Assembly: GCA_945868725.1 (NCBI GenBank)
Contig: CAMBMU010000011.1
Location: 1 to 49,359 of the forward strand
DNA: 49,359 bases
Reading direction: 5' to 3'
Origin: Spirosoma fluviale
GTDB taxonomy: Bacteria > Bacteroidota > Bacteroidia > Cytophagales > Cyclobacteriaceae
Shown: piece by piece, positions 16,072 through 24,867 of the stretch
Layout: every line of letters begins with the position of its first letter
How positions within the stretch are numbered: the first letter of the stretch is position 1
Translations under genes and position numbers: made by a program
The notes under the pieces: generated by a model
Database searches by the model: none
The model's input: only the letters and a program-made list of their open reading frames with translations
What the model was told of the DNA's origin: nothing

Positions 16072-16512
16072 TCCGGGCCTAAGAGTGTTACGAAACCTCT
16101 AGTTTGACAAGATTTGAGCTGCCTTATATTCGCAACCTTCCACTGTTATCCTGCTTTTTGAGCGAGGCCCCGTAGGAACGGGGTGAGGCCTAATTTTGAA
16201 GGGGGCTTTACTCGGTATTGTTGTTAATTTGTGAAGTTCGAACAAGTCGACGGCCCGGATAGGTCAAATATACACATCGAAGCGGAATCCTGTGCGGAAA
16301 AAAATAAAGTCTCTGAATTTTCATTCCAATCAGCCTGAATTGAACTTTAAAAGCTAAAACAAAACCCCTTGAATTAATCAGAAACCCGAAAATTCATTCC
16401 AAAGAGAATTGGCTTACTCACTCGATTTTTCAACAAGAAAAAAATTAACTTTATAGGAACCCAAAGAATATTTTACAACGATTACCTTTACCCTCAGCTA
16501 CTTTCAAACCTC
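16072..16512. other. 441-base intergenic region with a GC-rich hairpin
   Basis: No convincing gene. At 16168-16183 there is a perfect hairpin CCCCGT-AGGA-ACGGGG flanked by AGGCC (16166-16170, overlapping the stem) and GGCCT (16187-16191), so two alternative stems are possible. Just before it, TTATCCTGCTTTTTGAGC resembles the left end of the dispersed repeat family (TTATCCGCTTTTTCAC) with one inserted base. The rest is AT-rich; a 7-of-8 match to the -7 box (TACCTTTA, 16483-16490) lies ahead of the UspA gene. Confidence 0.5.
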
Positions 16513-17436
16513 ATGTATCCGATAAAAAAATTGATTGTCTGTCTGGATCAAAGTCCGTTAGATCAGACCTTAATTGCCTTTGCTGGATTTATCGCAAAAG
16601 TGAATCAGGTAAAGAAGATTTACTTCACCAACGTGATCAAAAACTTCTCCCTTCCAAAGGAATTGCAGGAGGCATTTCCAAACTTGATCAATCAGATGAT
16701 GGAGGAGCGCAGGACATACATGGAAGGACTGGTTGAGGCAAACTTCCCTAAAACCAAAGGGCTTGACCTAAATTTTGTAGTGAAGGAAGGAAACCTATCC
16801 AAAAAAATTCTGAAGCTAGCAGATGAAAAATCCGCTGACCTAATACTTTTGGGAAGAAAAGTAGATCTTGTTGGTACAGGTGTAGCTACCCAAAGGCTTT
16901 CGAGAAGATCCTCTTGTTCCTTACTTATCGTTCCTGAAAATGCACAGCCAAAATTCTCCAAGCTTCTAGTACCAAGCGATTTCTCAGAACATTCGAAAAA
17001 TGCTTTGGAGAATGGGATTTTATGGGCTAAAAAATACGGGAAGGATCCCGAACTATTTTTTCAAAATGTATTTACGGTCCCTTCAGGCTACCATTTAACT
17101 GGAAAAAGTTTTGAGGAGTTTACACAGCTCTTAAAAAACAATGCGGGAGAGAATTTTAAGAAATTTATTCAGAAAATAGATACCAAAGGGATAAAAATTA
17201 CGCCAGTCTATACACCGGATGAAGACGATAATCCTGTCCAGGAAATTGTAGCAGCTGCAGTAGCTCATCAGGTAGACGCAATTTTAATTGGCACCAAAGG
17301 AAAAACAGCATCGACTGCGCTCCATATTGGCAGCATGGCAGAGCGACTCATCCAATTTAATAACCGCGTACCCTTACTCGTGGTCCGACCCAAAGGGAAA
17401 AATGCAGGAGTCTTAGATTATTTGGTAGAAATCTAA
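16513..17436 (+). CDS. Tandem-domain universal stress protein
   Basis: 307 aa cytosolic protein made of two Usp domains, about residues 1-145 and 148-300. The second domain carries the ATP-binding pattern G-2x-G-9x-G-S (GTKGKTASTALHIGS) and ends PLLVVRPKG, so it probably binds ATP; the first domain is more divergent at that site. Such proteins support survival under stress or respiratory arrest. The gene stands alone, with hairpin-bearing intergenic DNA on both sides. Confidence 0.92.
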   Translation: MYPIKKLIVCLDQSPLDQTLIAFAGFIAKVNQVKKIYFTNVIKNFSLPKELQEAFPNLINQMMEERRTYMEGLVEANFPKTKGLDLNFVVKEGNLSKKILKLADEKSADLILLGRKVDLVGTGVATQRLSRRSSCSLLIVPENAQPKFSKLLVPSDFSEHSKNALENGILWAKKYGKDPELFFQNVFTVPSGYHLTGKSFEEFTQLLKNNAGENFKKFIQKIDTKGIKITPVYTPDEDDNPVQEIVAAAVAHQVDAILIGTKGKTASTALHIGSMAERLIQFNNRVPLLVVRPKGKNAGVLDYLVEI

Positions 17437-17601
17437 TTGGCTGTTGGACTAAGAAGCAATTTTTATTTTGCAAATGGATTCATTGGCAAAAAGGAGATGA
17501 ATTTAGAATGCTCCAGCTTTGTCTATTAACTTCCGGCAGAAAAGGGAAAATTGGTTTATCCAATTAAACCCTATCCTCTTCCATCGGTCTAATTCCTACT
17601 A

Positions 17602-18147
17602 ATGAAGGCAAACGATCAAGAACTTTTGGCCCGTATCCGTTCTCCTTTCACCAAGGAGCTTGGCTTTAGGCAGTTGATCGAAACCTATCAAAAACCTGTT
17701 TATCAGGTGATCCGTCGCATGGTATTGATACATGAGGATGCGGATGACCTTACCCAAAACACCTTCATCAAAGCGTACAAGGCCTTGGATCGATTTGAAG
17801 GAAATTCCTCCCTGTTTACCTGGCTTTACCGAATCGCTACCAATGAGTCCCTAACCTTTCTTGAAAAAAAGAAAAAAAGATTTTTCTTTTCATTGGATGA
17901 CCACCAAGAAAAATTGGAATCTTATATCGATTCGAGCGCTACATTGAGCGGAGACGAGATTCAAGTCAAACTTCAAAAATGCTTATTGAAACTTCCTGAC
18001 AAACAACGACTTGTGTTTCATCTTAAGTACGAGGAGGATTTAAGTTATGAAGAGATTTCAAAAATAACGGGTACGAGTGTGGGGGCATTGAAAGCCAGCT
18101 ACCACCACGCGGTAAAAAAAATTGAACAAGAACTCAGCCAAGAATAA
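17602..18147 (+). CDS. ECF-type RNA polymerase sigma factor
   Basis: 181 aa, family-typical length. Sigma region 2 (about 20-90) has the DADDLTQNTFIKAYKALDRF segment and FTWLYRIATNES; region 4 (about 125-175) has LPDKQRLVFHLKYEEDLSYE and the HTH ISKITGTSVGALKASYHHAV. It directs RNA polymerase to a stress or envelope regulon that cannot be read from this window. The next two genes follow closely in the same direction and probably encode its partner and a periplasmic target. A 6-bp hairpin (17549-17565) lies upstream. Confidence 0.92.
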   Translation: MKANDQELLARIRSPFTKELGFRQLIETYQKPVYQVIRRMVLIHEDADDLTQNTFIKAYKALDRFEGNSSLFTWLYRIATNESLTFLEKKKKRFFFSLDDHQEKLESYIDSSATLSGDEIQVKLQKCLLKLPDKQRLVFHLKYEEDLSYEEISKITGTSVGALKASYHHAVKKIEQELSQE

Positions 18148-18179
18148 ACCCTTGACAGCTAACGAAGTCTAAGAAAAGC

Positions 18180-18536
18180 ATGCAACAGATTCCTAAACTA
18201 AAACCTTTTCAAACTCCTGATAATTACTTTGAGGAGCTACCTGAAAAGATTCTTGCAAAAACAACCCGTCCAAAGGTCAATCCTTCTTGGCCTTGGGCTG
18301 CCGCTGCGGTAGTCCTACTTGGATTTGGGCTATGGCAGACGGGTGGATTTTCCGAAGACAAACCTATTTTAGTAAGCCCTGAAGAGGAAGCTTTACTTTA
18401 CATAGAAAGTGAACAATGGAGCACTGAAGATGTACTCAACCTTTCAGAGGATCCCAATGCACTATTAGATCAAATTATTAAAGAAGAATTAACTAAATCA
18501 GAACCACTATGGACAGAAGAAGAAACATGGTTTTAG
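18180..18536 (+). CDS. Single-pass membrane protein, putative anti-sigma factor
   Basis: 118 aa, not a recognisable named family. A cytosolic N-terminal part of about 37 residues (FQTPDNYFEELPEKILAK) is followed by one membrane helix (about 38-56, PWAAAAVVLLGFGLW) and an acidic extracytoplasmic tail. The FxTPDxYFExLPEKI opening is common in small proteins encoded after ECF sigma genes in Bacteroidota, so an anti-sigma role is likely but inferred from position and topology. No zinc-binding HxxxCxxC motif is visible. It starts 32 bases after the sigma stop and overlaps the next gene. Confidence 0.7.
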   Translation: MQQIPKLKPFQTPDNYFEELPEKILAKTTRPKVNPSWPWAAAAVVLLGFGLWQTGGFSEDKPILVSPEEEALLYIESEQWSTEDVLNLSEDPNALLDQIIKEELTKSEPLWTEEETWF

Positions 18537-18988
18537 GCCCGATTAAACAACTGCGAATGTACCTTCTCTTACTTTGCTTGCTGGCCGCAGGAAATGTATG
18601 GGGGCAGCGCGATGGCGGTGGTCGTGAGGCGATAGATCCTGAACGCTTGCAAACCGCTCGGATCGCCTACATCACCACAAGAATTAGCCTTAAACCAGAG
18701 CAGGCAGAGAAATTTTGGCCTGTGTTCAATGCATTCACCGAATCGAGAGATGCCTCCATGCGTACCATGGGAGACCTCAGTAGGGGCGTAGAAAACATGA
18801 CTGAAGAGGAAGCCAAGTCTCGAATTCAGCAAAAGTTGCAAATACAACAGAAATTGTTTCAGGATGAAAAAATCTTTGTTGCAGAGGCGGCTAAGGTACT
18901 GACCTACAAACAGCTTCTTTTGCTTCAAAATATTGCCAAAGACTTTAATCGACACCTGTTCGAACGGGGACGAGAAAGAGGAAATTAA
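18509..18988 (+). CDS. Periplasmic Spy/CpxP-like helical protein
   Basis: 159 aa if the first ATG is used; that start overlaps the previous gene by 28 bases. Starts at 18527 or 18557 are also possible and keep the signal peptide (LLLLCLLAAGNVWGQ). The mature protein is helical and charged, with ISLKPEQAEKFWPVFNAF and MTEEEAKSRIQQKLQIQQK, resembling Spy/CpxP-like stress chaperones or sensors. Third gene of the sigma factor operon, followed by a strong terminator. Confidence 0.75.
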   Translation: MDRRRNMVLGPIKQLRMYLLLLCLLAAGNVWGQRDGGGREAIDPERLQTARIAYITTRISLKPEQAEKFWPVFNAFTESRDASMRTMGDLSRGVENMTEEEAKSRIQQKLQIQQKLFQDEKIFVAEAAKVLTYKQLLLLQNIAKDFNRHLFERGRERGN

Positions 18989-19008
18989 ACCAACTTTGAA
19001 TGAGAATG

Positions 19009-19042
19009 AGCTCCTTCTTGATTGAAGGAGCTTTTATTTTTT
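19009..19042 (+). terminator. Terminator of the ECF sigma operon
   Basis: A 9-bp stem AGCTCCTTC (19009-19017) / GAAGGAGCT (19024-19032) with a 6-base loop is followed by a T-rich tract. It separates the sigma operon from the convergent mscL gene, whose stop codon lies inside the T-rich tract. Confidence 0.85.
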
Positions 19043-19444
19043 CAATAAATCTCGAATCTCTTCCAAAAGCTTTTCGGTGGGACTGGCTACTGGATTTTCT
19101 TCTGGGGATTCTTCTTTCTTTTTGAGGGTATGGATTCCCTTAATCGCCACAAAAATCACAAATGCGATAAAGGTAAAGTCCACCACATTTTGGATAAATA
19201 ACCCATAATTTAAAGTAACTGCCTCCACCACTACTCCATTCGCACCTTGAGTAGCCTCCTTCAACACCAAATTCAGGTGTTTGACATCCACTCCCCCAAC
19301 CAGCAGGCCCAAAGGAGGCATCACCACATCGCTGATAAATGAAGAAACAATTTTGCCAAATGCTGCGCCGATGATCACCCCGACAGCCAAGTCAAGGACA
19401 TTGCCTTTGACTGCAAATTCTTTGAACTGTTTGAAAAAAGTCAT
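19034..19444 (-). CDS. mscL: Large-conductance mechanosensitive channel
   Basis: 136 aa, normal MscL length. The amphipathic N-terminus and first helix read [20 protein letters not shown] with the conserved [11 protein letters not shown] pore-lining region; the second helix is about residues 82-104 ([20 protein letters not shown]). The C-terminal helix [13 protein letters not shown] forms the cytosolic bundle. It releases solutes upon hypo-osmotic shock as a homopentamer in the inner membrane. Monocistronic. Confidence 0.95.
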   Translation of the reverse strand: MTFFKQFKEFAVKGNVLDLAVGVIIGAAFGKIVSSFISDVVMPPLGLLVGGVDVKHLNLVLKEATQGANGVVVEAVTLNYGLFIQNVVDFTFIAFVIFVAIKGIHTLKKKEESPEENPVASPTEKLLEEIRDLLKK

Positions 19445-19506
19445 GTAGTTTGGATTTAAGTGAATGTATAAAAAGAGCTACAACAGCAATCGTTACAATT
19501 AAATTA

Positions 19507-19593
19507 GGTGATTTTTTTGGTTTAAATCACCCTTTTTCTCAAGAAAAAGGGGATACGGGCTAGGGTAATTCAACTGAATTAAGCTTTCCCTAG
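19507..19593. repeat. Cluster of three hairpins between mscL and the oligopeptidase gene
   Basis: Hairpin 1: GGTGATTT/AAATCACC (19507-19514, 19524-19531). Hairpin 2: CCCTTTTTCT/AGAAAAAGGG around CA (19530-19551), sharing two bases with hairpin 1. Hairpin 3: CTAGGG/CCCTAG (19560-19593) enclosing a nested TAATTC/GAATTA. They occupy most of the gap between two divergent genes; function unknown. Confidence 0.7.
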
Positions 19594-19658
19594 TTATCTC
19601 GGCAAATGCCCCATTAGATTTGTAAATTTTCAGTAACCTTGCATCCAAATATTCAACT

Positions 19659-21722
19659 ATGCCAGCGCCTATTGCTATCAAAAAACCACAACTTCTTGAA
19701 ATCCATGGCCATCAACGCCAAGATCCCTATTACTGGATGAATGACCGGGAAAATCAAGAAGTGATCGATTACTTGAATGCTGAAAATGCCTACCTCACGG
19801 AGGTGATGAAACCCACCGAAGAGTTGCAAAACCAACTTTTTGAGGAGATGAAAGGACGCATTAAAGAGCAGGACGAAAGTGTTCCCTACTTTAAATCTGG
19901 CTATTTCTGGTACACCCGCTACGAAAAAGGAAGTGAGTACCCGATATTCTGTCGTAAACTAGGTAGCCTCGAAGCCTTGGAAGAAATTATCTTGGACGTC
20001 AATACGCTTGCCATTGGAAAGAGTTATTTCCAAGTGGCCCAAGCTGCGACGAGTACCAATCAAAAAATTCTAGCATTTGCAGCCGATGAGGTGGGTAGAA
20101 GAATTTATACCATTCACTTCAAGAACTTAGAAACCCGGGAGATTTTAAAGGATCAGATTCCTGACGTAACTGGTAATTTTGTGTGGGCGGCAGACCAAGC
20201 GAGTATTTTTTACTCCAAACAAGACCCGGAAACACTCCGCTCTTTTCAAATTTACAAGCACCTCTTGGGTAGCCCCTCCTCCACAGATCAGCTTATCTAT
20301 GAGGAATTGGACGAGGAATTTTCCTGCGTAGTGCACAAAACCAAATCAGAAAAATTCATCCTCATCCATTCGGAAAGCACCATAAGTTCTGAAATCCGCT
20401 TTGTACCAGCAGACCAACCTTCTGCGCCCCTTCAGATTCTACAGGCCCGAATTCCACATCTGGAGTATGCAGCAGACCATTTTGGGGACTATTTCTACAT
20501 CCGCACCAATGACCGAGCGCAAAATTTCAAGTTGGTCAAAGCTCCACTTGCTAATCCAAGCAAAGAAAATTGGATCGAAGTGATCCCGCATCGCCCAGAG
20601 ACTTTGTTTGAAGATTTTGATTTGTTTTCCAAATTCCTCGTCACGCAAGAACGAAGTAATGGACTGACGCAAATTCACATCCAGCCCTGGGAGGCTGAGG
20701 GTGAGGCTGAGGGGCATTCCCTAGCCTTTGAAGATGAAACCTATACGGCCTATGTAGGAACCAATCCCGAGTTTGACACCAACCTTCTTCGTTTTGTATA
20801 CAATTCCCTGGTCTCCCCAAGTTCGGTCTACGATTACGACATGGTTACCCGTCAAAAAACGCTCTTGAAACAACAAGAAGTGGTGGGTGGTCATGTACCG
20901 AGCGACTACCATTCGGAACGCATCTGGGCCAAGGCAGCCGATGGCGTGCTTGTCCCCATCTCTTTGGTGTACCAGAAATCTACCTTTTCCAAATCCGGAA
21001 AAAACCCAGTGCTCCTCTATGCCTATGGCTCTTATGGATACAGCATGGATGCCTATTTTTCCTCTAATCGATTAAGTCTACTTCAGCGGGGATTCGTGTT
21101 TGCCATCGCTCACATTCGAGGTGGTGAAGACCTAGGACGTGCTTGGTATGAGGACGGCAAGTTATTGAAAAAGAAAAATACCTTTACCGACTTCATCGCC
21201 TGTGCGGAACACTTGGTTCAGCAGGAATACACCTCAGCAGCCCATCTTTACGCCATGGGTGGAAGTGCAGGAGGATTGCTGATGGGCGCAGTGATCAACA
21301 TGCGTCCAGATATATTTAATGGCGTCATTGCCAATGTGCCTTTTGTGGATGTGGTCACCACCATGCTTGACGAAAGCATCCCCTTGACCACGGGAGAGTT
21401 TCAGGAATGGGGCAATCCAAAGGAAAAGGAATTTTACGAGTACATGCTCTCCTATTCCCCTTACGATAATGTGATGGCCCAAAACTATCCCCACCTTTTA
21501 GTTACCTCTGGACTACACGATTCGCAAGTACAGTACTGGGAACCTACCAAGTGGGTAGCGAAACTCAGAGATCAAAAAACTGATCCACATACACTGCTGC
21601 TCTTTACCAATATGGAGGCAGGTCATGGAGGAGCATCTGGACGGTTTAATCCCCTGAAGGAAATTGCTTTGGAATACGCCTTCCTACTTATGCTCGAGGA
21701 AAAGATAAAGAAATACAGTTGA
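19659..21722 (+). CDS. ptrB: Oligopeptidase B (prolyl oligopeptidase family S9)
   Basis: 687 aa, the length of E. coli protease II. No signal peptide, so cytosolic. The N-terminal beta-propeller (about 1-400) starts with HGHQRQDPYYWMNDREN, typical of the family; the C-terminal alpha/beta hydrolase has the nucleophile in GGSAGG (Ser536), Asp621 in HDSQVQYWEP and His656 in GHGG. Oligopeptidase B cleaves short peptides after basic residues; acidic residues that define this specificity were not checked. It is alone on its strand, with the hairpin cluster upstream. Confidence 0.9.
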   Translation: MPAPIAIKKPQLLEIHGHQRQDPYYWMNDRENQEVIDYLNAENAYLTEVMKPTEELQNQLFEEMKGRIKEQDESVPYFKSGYFWYTRYEKGSEYPIFCRKLGSLEALEEIILDVNTLAIGKSYFQVAQAATSTNQKILAFAADEVGRRIYTIHFKNLETREILKDQIPDVTGNFVWAADQASIFYSKQDPETLRSFQIYKHLLGSPSSTDQLIYEELDEEFSCVVHKTKSEKFILIHSESTISSEIRFVPADQPSAPLQILQARIPHLEYAADHFGDYFYIRTNDRAQNFKLVKAPLANPSKENWIEVIPHRPETLFEDFDLFSKFLVTQERSNGLTQIHIQPWEAEGEAEGHSLAFEDETYTAYVGTNPEFDTNLLRFVYNSLVSPSSVYDYDMVTRQKTLLKQQEVVGGHVPSDYHSERIWAKAADGVLVPISLVYQKSTFSKSGKNPVLLYAYGSYGYSMDAYFSSNRLSLLQRGFVFAIAHIRGGEDLGRAWYEDGKLLKKKNTFTDFIACAEHLVQQEYTSAAHLYAMGGSAGGLLMGAVINMRPDIFNGVIANVPFVDVVTTMLDESIPLTTGEFQEWGNPKEKEFYEYMLSYSPYDNVMAQNYPHLLVTSGLHDSQVQYWEPTKWVAKLRDQKTDPHTLLLFTNMEAGHGGASGRFNPLKEIALEYAFLLMLEEKIKKYS

Positions 21723-21776
21723 AATAATTCCATTGATATTGGCGGCTTAGAAATCCAAGAAAAACTGAAATTTTCC

Positions 21777-21784
21777 TAACTTTG
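21777..21784 (+). promoter_or_regulatory. Candidate -7 box for mgsA-pfkA
   Basis: TAACTTTG, an exact TAnnTTTG match 26 bases before the mgsA ATG. It is the only such match in the 88-base gap. Confidence 0.5.
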
Positions 21785-21810
21785 GAAACAAACCTATTGC
21801 AAATCAATTC

Positions 21811-22191
21811 ATGAAAATCGCCTTAATCGCCCATGATGGTAAAAAAGCCGACATGGTTCATTTTTTGAGAGGATTCAGTGATGTCTTACATAGTAGTGAA
21901 ATCGAATTGGTTGCTACTGGTACGACAGGATCTCATATCAAAAAGGCGGGGTTCGAGGTAGAATGCCTCCTCTCTGGACCTTATGGTGGGGATGCTCAAA
22001 TAGCTGCGCTTGCTGCTGAAAAAAAACTAGCTGCAGTTATCTTCTTGAGGGATCCGTTAGACAAGCATCCCCATGAGCCTGATGTACAGATGCTGATGCG
22101 AATTTGTGATGTGCACAACATTCCCTTGGCAACCAATCCAGCCTCTGCAGCACTTCTATTCAAAGCTTTGACTCAAACCTATGGAACCTAA
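21811..22191 (+). CDS. mgsA: Methylglyoxal synthase
   Basis: 126 aa, slightly shorter than the E. coli enzyme because the N- and C-terminal extensions are absent. It converts dihydroxyacetone phosphate to methylglyoxal and phosphate in the cytosol. The conserved phosphate-binding ATGTTG and the FLRDPLDKHPHEPDV segment with catalytic Asp and His are intact, followed by IPLATNPASA. The last 11 bases overlap the pfkA start, so synthesis of the two enzymes is coupled. Confidence 0.93.
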   Translation: MKIALIAHDGKKADMVHFLRGFSDVLHSSEIELVATGTTGSHIKKAGFEVECLLSGPYGGDAQIAALAAEKKLAAVIFLRDPLDKHPHEPDVQMLMRICDVHNIPLATNPASAALLFKALTQTYGT

Positions 22192-23167
22192 ATCAATCAA
22201 AAAAATTGGGGTGCTCACCTCTGGAGGTGACTCTCCTGGCATGAATGCCGCTATCCGTGCTGTGGTACGTGCGGGATTCTTTTACGGCATAGAGATGTAT
22301 GGCATCTACCGTGGCTACGAAGGAATGATCCAAGACGATATCAAAAAACTGGACTCAAGATACATTACCCATATATTAGAACGTGGAGGCACCTTCTTGA
22401 AATCGGCGCGCAGTGCTGAATTCAGAACGCCTGAAGGGCGAAAAAAAGCTTTTGATAATCTACAAAGCCATGGTATCGATGCCTTGGTCATCATTGGTGG
22501 AGATGGCTCGTTGACGGGCGCACATTTGTTTTACGAAGAGTATGGAATACCATCCATTGGACTTCCTGGTACCATCGACAACGACCTTTCGGGTACTGAC
22601 CTCACGATTGGGTTTGATACCGCCTGCAATACCGCCATTGAAGCGATTGACAAGATTAGAGATACTGCTACCTCGCATGACCGCCTATTTTTTGTGGAAG
22701 TGATGGGTAGAGATGCTGGATTTATTGCGATCAATGCAGGTATTGGCAGTGCAGCAGCAGCCATATTAATTCCAGAGCGAAAAACTTCTATTGACTCGCT
22801 TATTGAAAAACTAAAGACAAGATCTAAAGCAAAAAAATCTTCCAACATTGTGATTGTCGCGGAGGGAGGTAAAAGTGGTTCCGCTCAGCAAATCGCAGAT
22901 GAAGTAAAAATATTTCTTCCGCACTACGACATTAAAGTCACCATCTTGGGCCATTTGCAGCGTGGTGGTTCACCTACTTCATCTGATCGCCTACTAGCGT
23001 CCAAACTAGGAGTTGCAGCCGTGGAGGGGCTTCTTCAAGGCAAATACGACATGATGGCAGGGATGATCAACAATAAAATCGTCTACACCCCCATTATAAA
23101 AGCAATTGTAGACGATAAGAAAGTGGATGAAGAAGACTTACGGATAGCAAATATCTTGTCTACCTAA
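22181..23167 (+). CDS. pfkA: ATP-dependent 6-phosphofructokinase
   Basis: 328 aa. Phosphorylates fructose 6-phosphate in glycolysis. Motifs are complete: LTSGGDSPGMNAAIR (nucleotide binding), IIGGDGSLTG, PGTIDNDLSGTD with the catalytic Asp, MGRDAGFIA and GHLQRGGSPTSSDR. Gly rather than Lys before TIDND points to ATP, not pyrophosphate, as donor. The ATG at 22181 overlaps mgsA by 11 bases. A strong two-way terminator follows. Confidence 0.95.
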   Translation: MEPKSIKKIGVLTSGGDSPGMNAAIRAVVRAGFFYGIEMYGIYRGYEGMIQDDIKKLDSRYITHILERGGTFLKSARSAEFRTPEGRKKAFDNLQSHGIDALVIIGGDGSLTGAHLFYEEYGIPSIGLPGTIDNDLSGTDLTIGFDTACNTAIEAIDKIRDTATSHDRLFFVEVMGRDAGFIAINAGIGSAAAAILIPERKTSIDSLIEKLKTRSKAKKSSNIVIVAEGGKSGSAQQIADEVKIFLPHYDIKVTILGHLQRGGSPTSSDRLLASKLGVAAVEGLLQGKYDMMAGMINNKIVYTPIIKAIVDDKKVDEEDLRIANILST

Positions 23168-23172
23168 AACAT

Positions 23173-23200
23173 AAAAAGAGGGGCTTTAGCCCCTCTTTTT
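23173..23200. terminator. Bidirectional terminator between pfkA and the GH13 gene
   Basis: GAGGGGC (23178-23184), TTTA loop, GCCCCTC (23189-23195), flanked by A5 on the left and T5 on the right. It can end both the pfkA transcript and the convergent glycosidase transcript; the latter's stop codon begins inside the T run. Confidence 0.9.
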
Positions 23201-24749
23201 ATTTCTTTAACACCAAACTTGAATTCGGGGGTAGGAACATGGTTCCTTGTTTGACCGTTACCCCGTCTGTTGCATAAATCGAAGATTTAAACCCTTCAGG
23301 GATTTGAAATTCCATGCCCTTGCTACCCAAATGATGCACCACAAGCAATTCCTGATTGGCAGTTTTTCGAATAAAGGCCATCACTGATTTGGGATAGGTT
23401 AGCTTAACTGACTCCAGGCTACCAATTGCCAAGGCGGGATTGGATTGACGCAAACCAATCACTTTTTTGTAATGGTTAAAGTAGCTAGTGGCATCTAACC
23501 GTTGTTGGGCTAAAGGAGTGACTGTCACGTCTGTGCTGTATTGAGGCACTATCCAGGTGGCTCGACCGGTATCGCTTTCTTTTTTATCCCAAAGGAAAGG
23601 CTCTCGAATTTGCTCGTCTGGCTTGAGACCAAGCATGCCTATCTCCTCCCCGTAGTACAAATAAGGTGCTCCAGGAAGGGTCATCAAGATCGCCAATGCC
23701 TGCTTGTACTTGGCAGGATCTTTTTTCAGGTCATTCAAGAGCCGAGGTTGATCGTGGTTGGATGAAAAGGTGGCATCGATAAAATCAGGCGTAATACCAT
23801 TGTAAAAATCGAGCACATCCTTTTGCTTTTGGTAGAGCAGCTGCCCATTTTCCGTATTCAAAGCCTCAATCAGCGTGTAGTGAAAGTCGAAATTGAACAG
23901 GGCGGGAAGTCCGGGTAAGTAAGGTGCAACAATTTCTTTTTTGTCGTAGACCTCACCTACCAAATAGACATCTGGCTTGATGGACTCCATTTCATTTCTG
24001 AATTCCTTCCAGAACGCATGGTTGTCTAGTGGACGATCGTCTGGGAAAATATGCTTTGCGGCATCCAAACGGAACCCATCTACCCCCACTTCTTCCAACC
24101 AAAATCGGCCAGCAGAAACGATTTCTTCGCGAACCTTAGGTGAGTCAAAGTTAAGGTCCGGCATTCCACCCCAGAAAAATCCATAGTAGTAATCCTGTCC
24201 TTGTCCTGGATCATGCCATTGACGGATGTTATCTGAATCTAAGGTGATCGTCTTCTTATTCAAGTAAGTAGCAATGGTATCCTTTTGCGCCCATACGTAG
24301 TAGTCTCGGAAAGCATTATCTCGACCTGATTTGGAGGCTTGAAACCAGGGATGATCGCTTCCTGTATGATTGATAATGAGATCAATGACAACCTTGATGT
24401 CCCGCTTGTGGGCTTCGTCGAGGAGCCTTTTGAAATCGGCCATAGTCCCATAATCGGGATGCACGGCCTTGTAGTCCGTCACATCGTACTTGTGGTAGGT
24501 TGGAGAAGGCATGATCGGCATAAACCAAATCGCGTTCGCGCCCAACTCCTTGATGTAGTCCAATTTCTCGGTTACCCCATTGAAATCGCCTATCCCATCG
24601 CCATTGCTGTCGTTGAAGGACTGCACAAAAACCTCATAAGTGACCCCTGCCTTAGGCCAATAGTTTTTGGTCTGTTGTGCTGTGGCCTGCCCTAGCGCCA
24701 GTTGCGCAAGAAATAGAAAGATGAATGGGGTAAAAATGGATTTTTTCAT
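23199..24749 (-). CDS. Exported GH13 alpha-amylase-family glycosidase
   Basis: 516 aa from the ATG at 24749; a longer frame would start inside the aldolase terminator and is rejected. Signal peptide to about residue 20-25 (FIFLFLAQLALGQATAQ), so periplasmic or outer-membrane. The GH13 barrel has the three catalytic residues: nucleophile Asp229 (GFRLDAAKH), acid/base Glu266 (VGEVY) and Asp333 (SSNHDQPR), with DLIINHTG as region I. It would hydrolyse alpha-1,4-glucans or maltodextrins. Last gene in the operon after the large GH13 and aldolase genes, though a terminator intervenes. Confidence 0.92.
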   Translation of the reverse strand: MKKSIFTPFIFLFLAQLALGQATAQQTKNYWPKAGVTYEVFVQSFNDSNGDGIGDFNGVTEKLDYIKELGANAIWFMPIMPSPTYHKYDVTDYKAVHPDYGTMADFKRLLDEAHKRDIKVVIDLIINHTGSDHPWFQASKSGRDNAFRDYYVWAQKDTIATYLNKKTITLDSDNIRQWHDPGQGQDYYYGFFWGGMPDLNFDSPKVREEIVSAGRFWLEEVGVDGFRLDAAKHIFPDDRPLDNHAFWKEFRNEMESIKPDVYLVGEVYDKKEIVAPYLPGLPALFNFDFHYTLIEALNTENGQLLYQKQKDVLDFYNGITPDFIDATFSSNHDQPRLLNDLKKDPAKYKQALAILMTLPGAPYLYYGEEIGMLGLKPDEQIREPFLWDKKESDTGRATWIVPQYSTDVTVTPLAQQRLDATSYFNHYKKVIGLRQSNPALAIGSLESVKLTYPKSVMAFIRKTANQELLVVHHLGSKGMEFQIPEGFKSSIYATDGVTVKQGTMFLPPNSSLVLKK

Positions 24750-24766
24750 AGTCTTATTGTGCAAAG

Positions 24767-24795
24767 AAAAAGTCACCTACTTCAAGTGACTTTTT
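24767..24795 (-). terminator. Terminator after the aldolase gene
   Basis: A perfect 10-bp stem AAAAAGTCAC/GTGACTTTTT around a 9-base loop (24777-24785), with T5 on either strand. It lies 72 bases after the aldolase stop and 18 bases before the ATG of the next glycosidase gene. Confidence 0.8.
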
Positions 24796-24867
24796 CGAAA
24801 TTTACATAGTGGTATTTTCAATTACTCGTCCAAGCTGCCCTTATGGGAGAAGGGAAAGCCCATTGAA

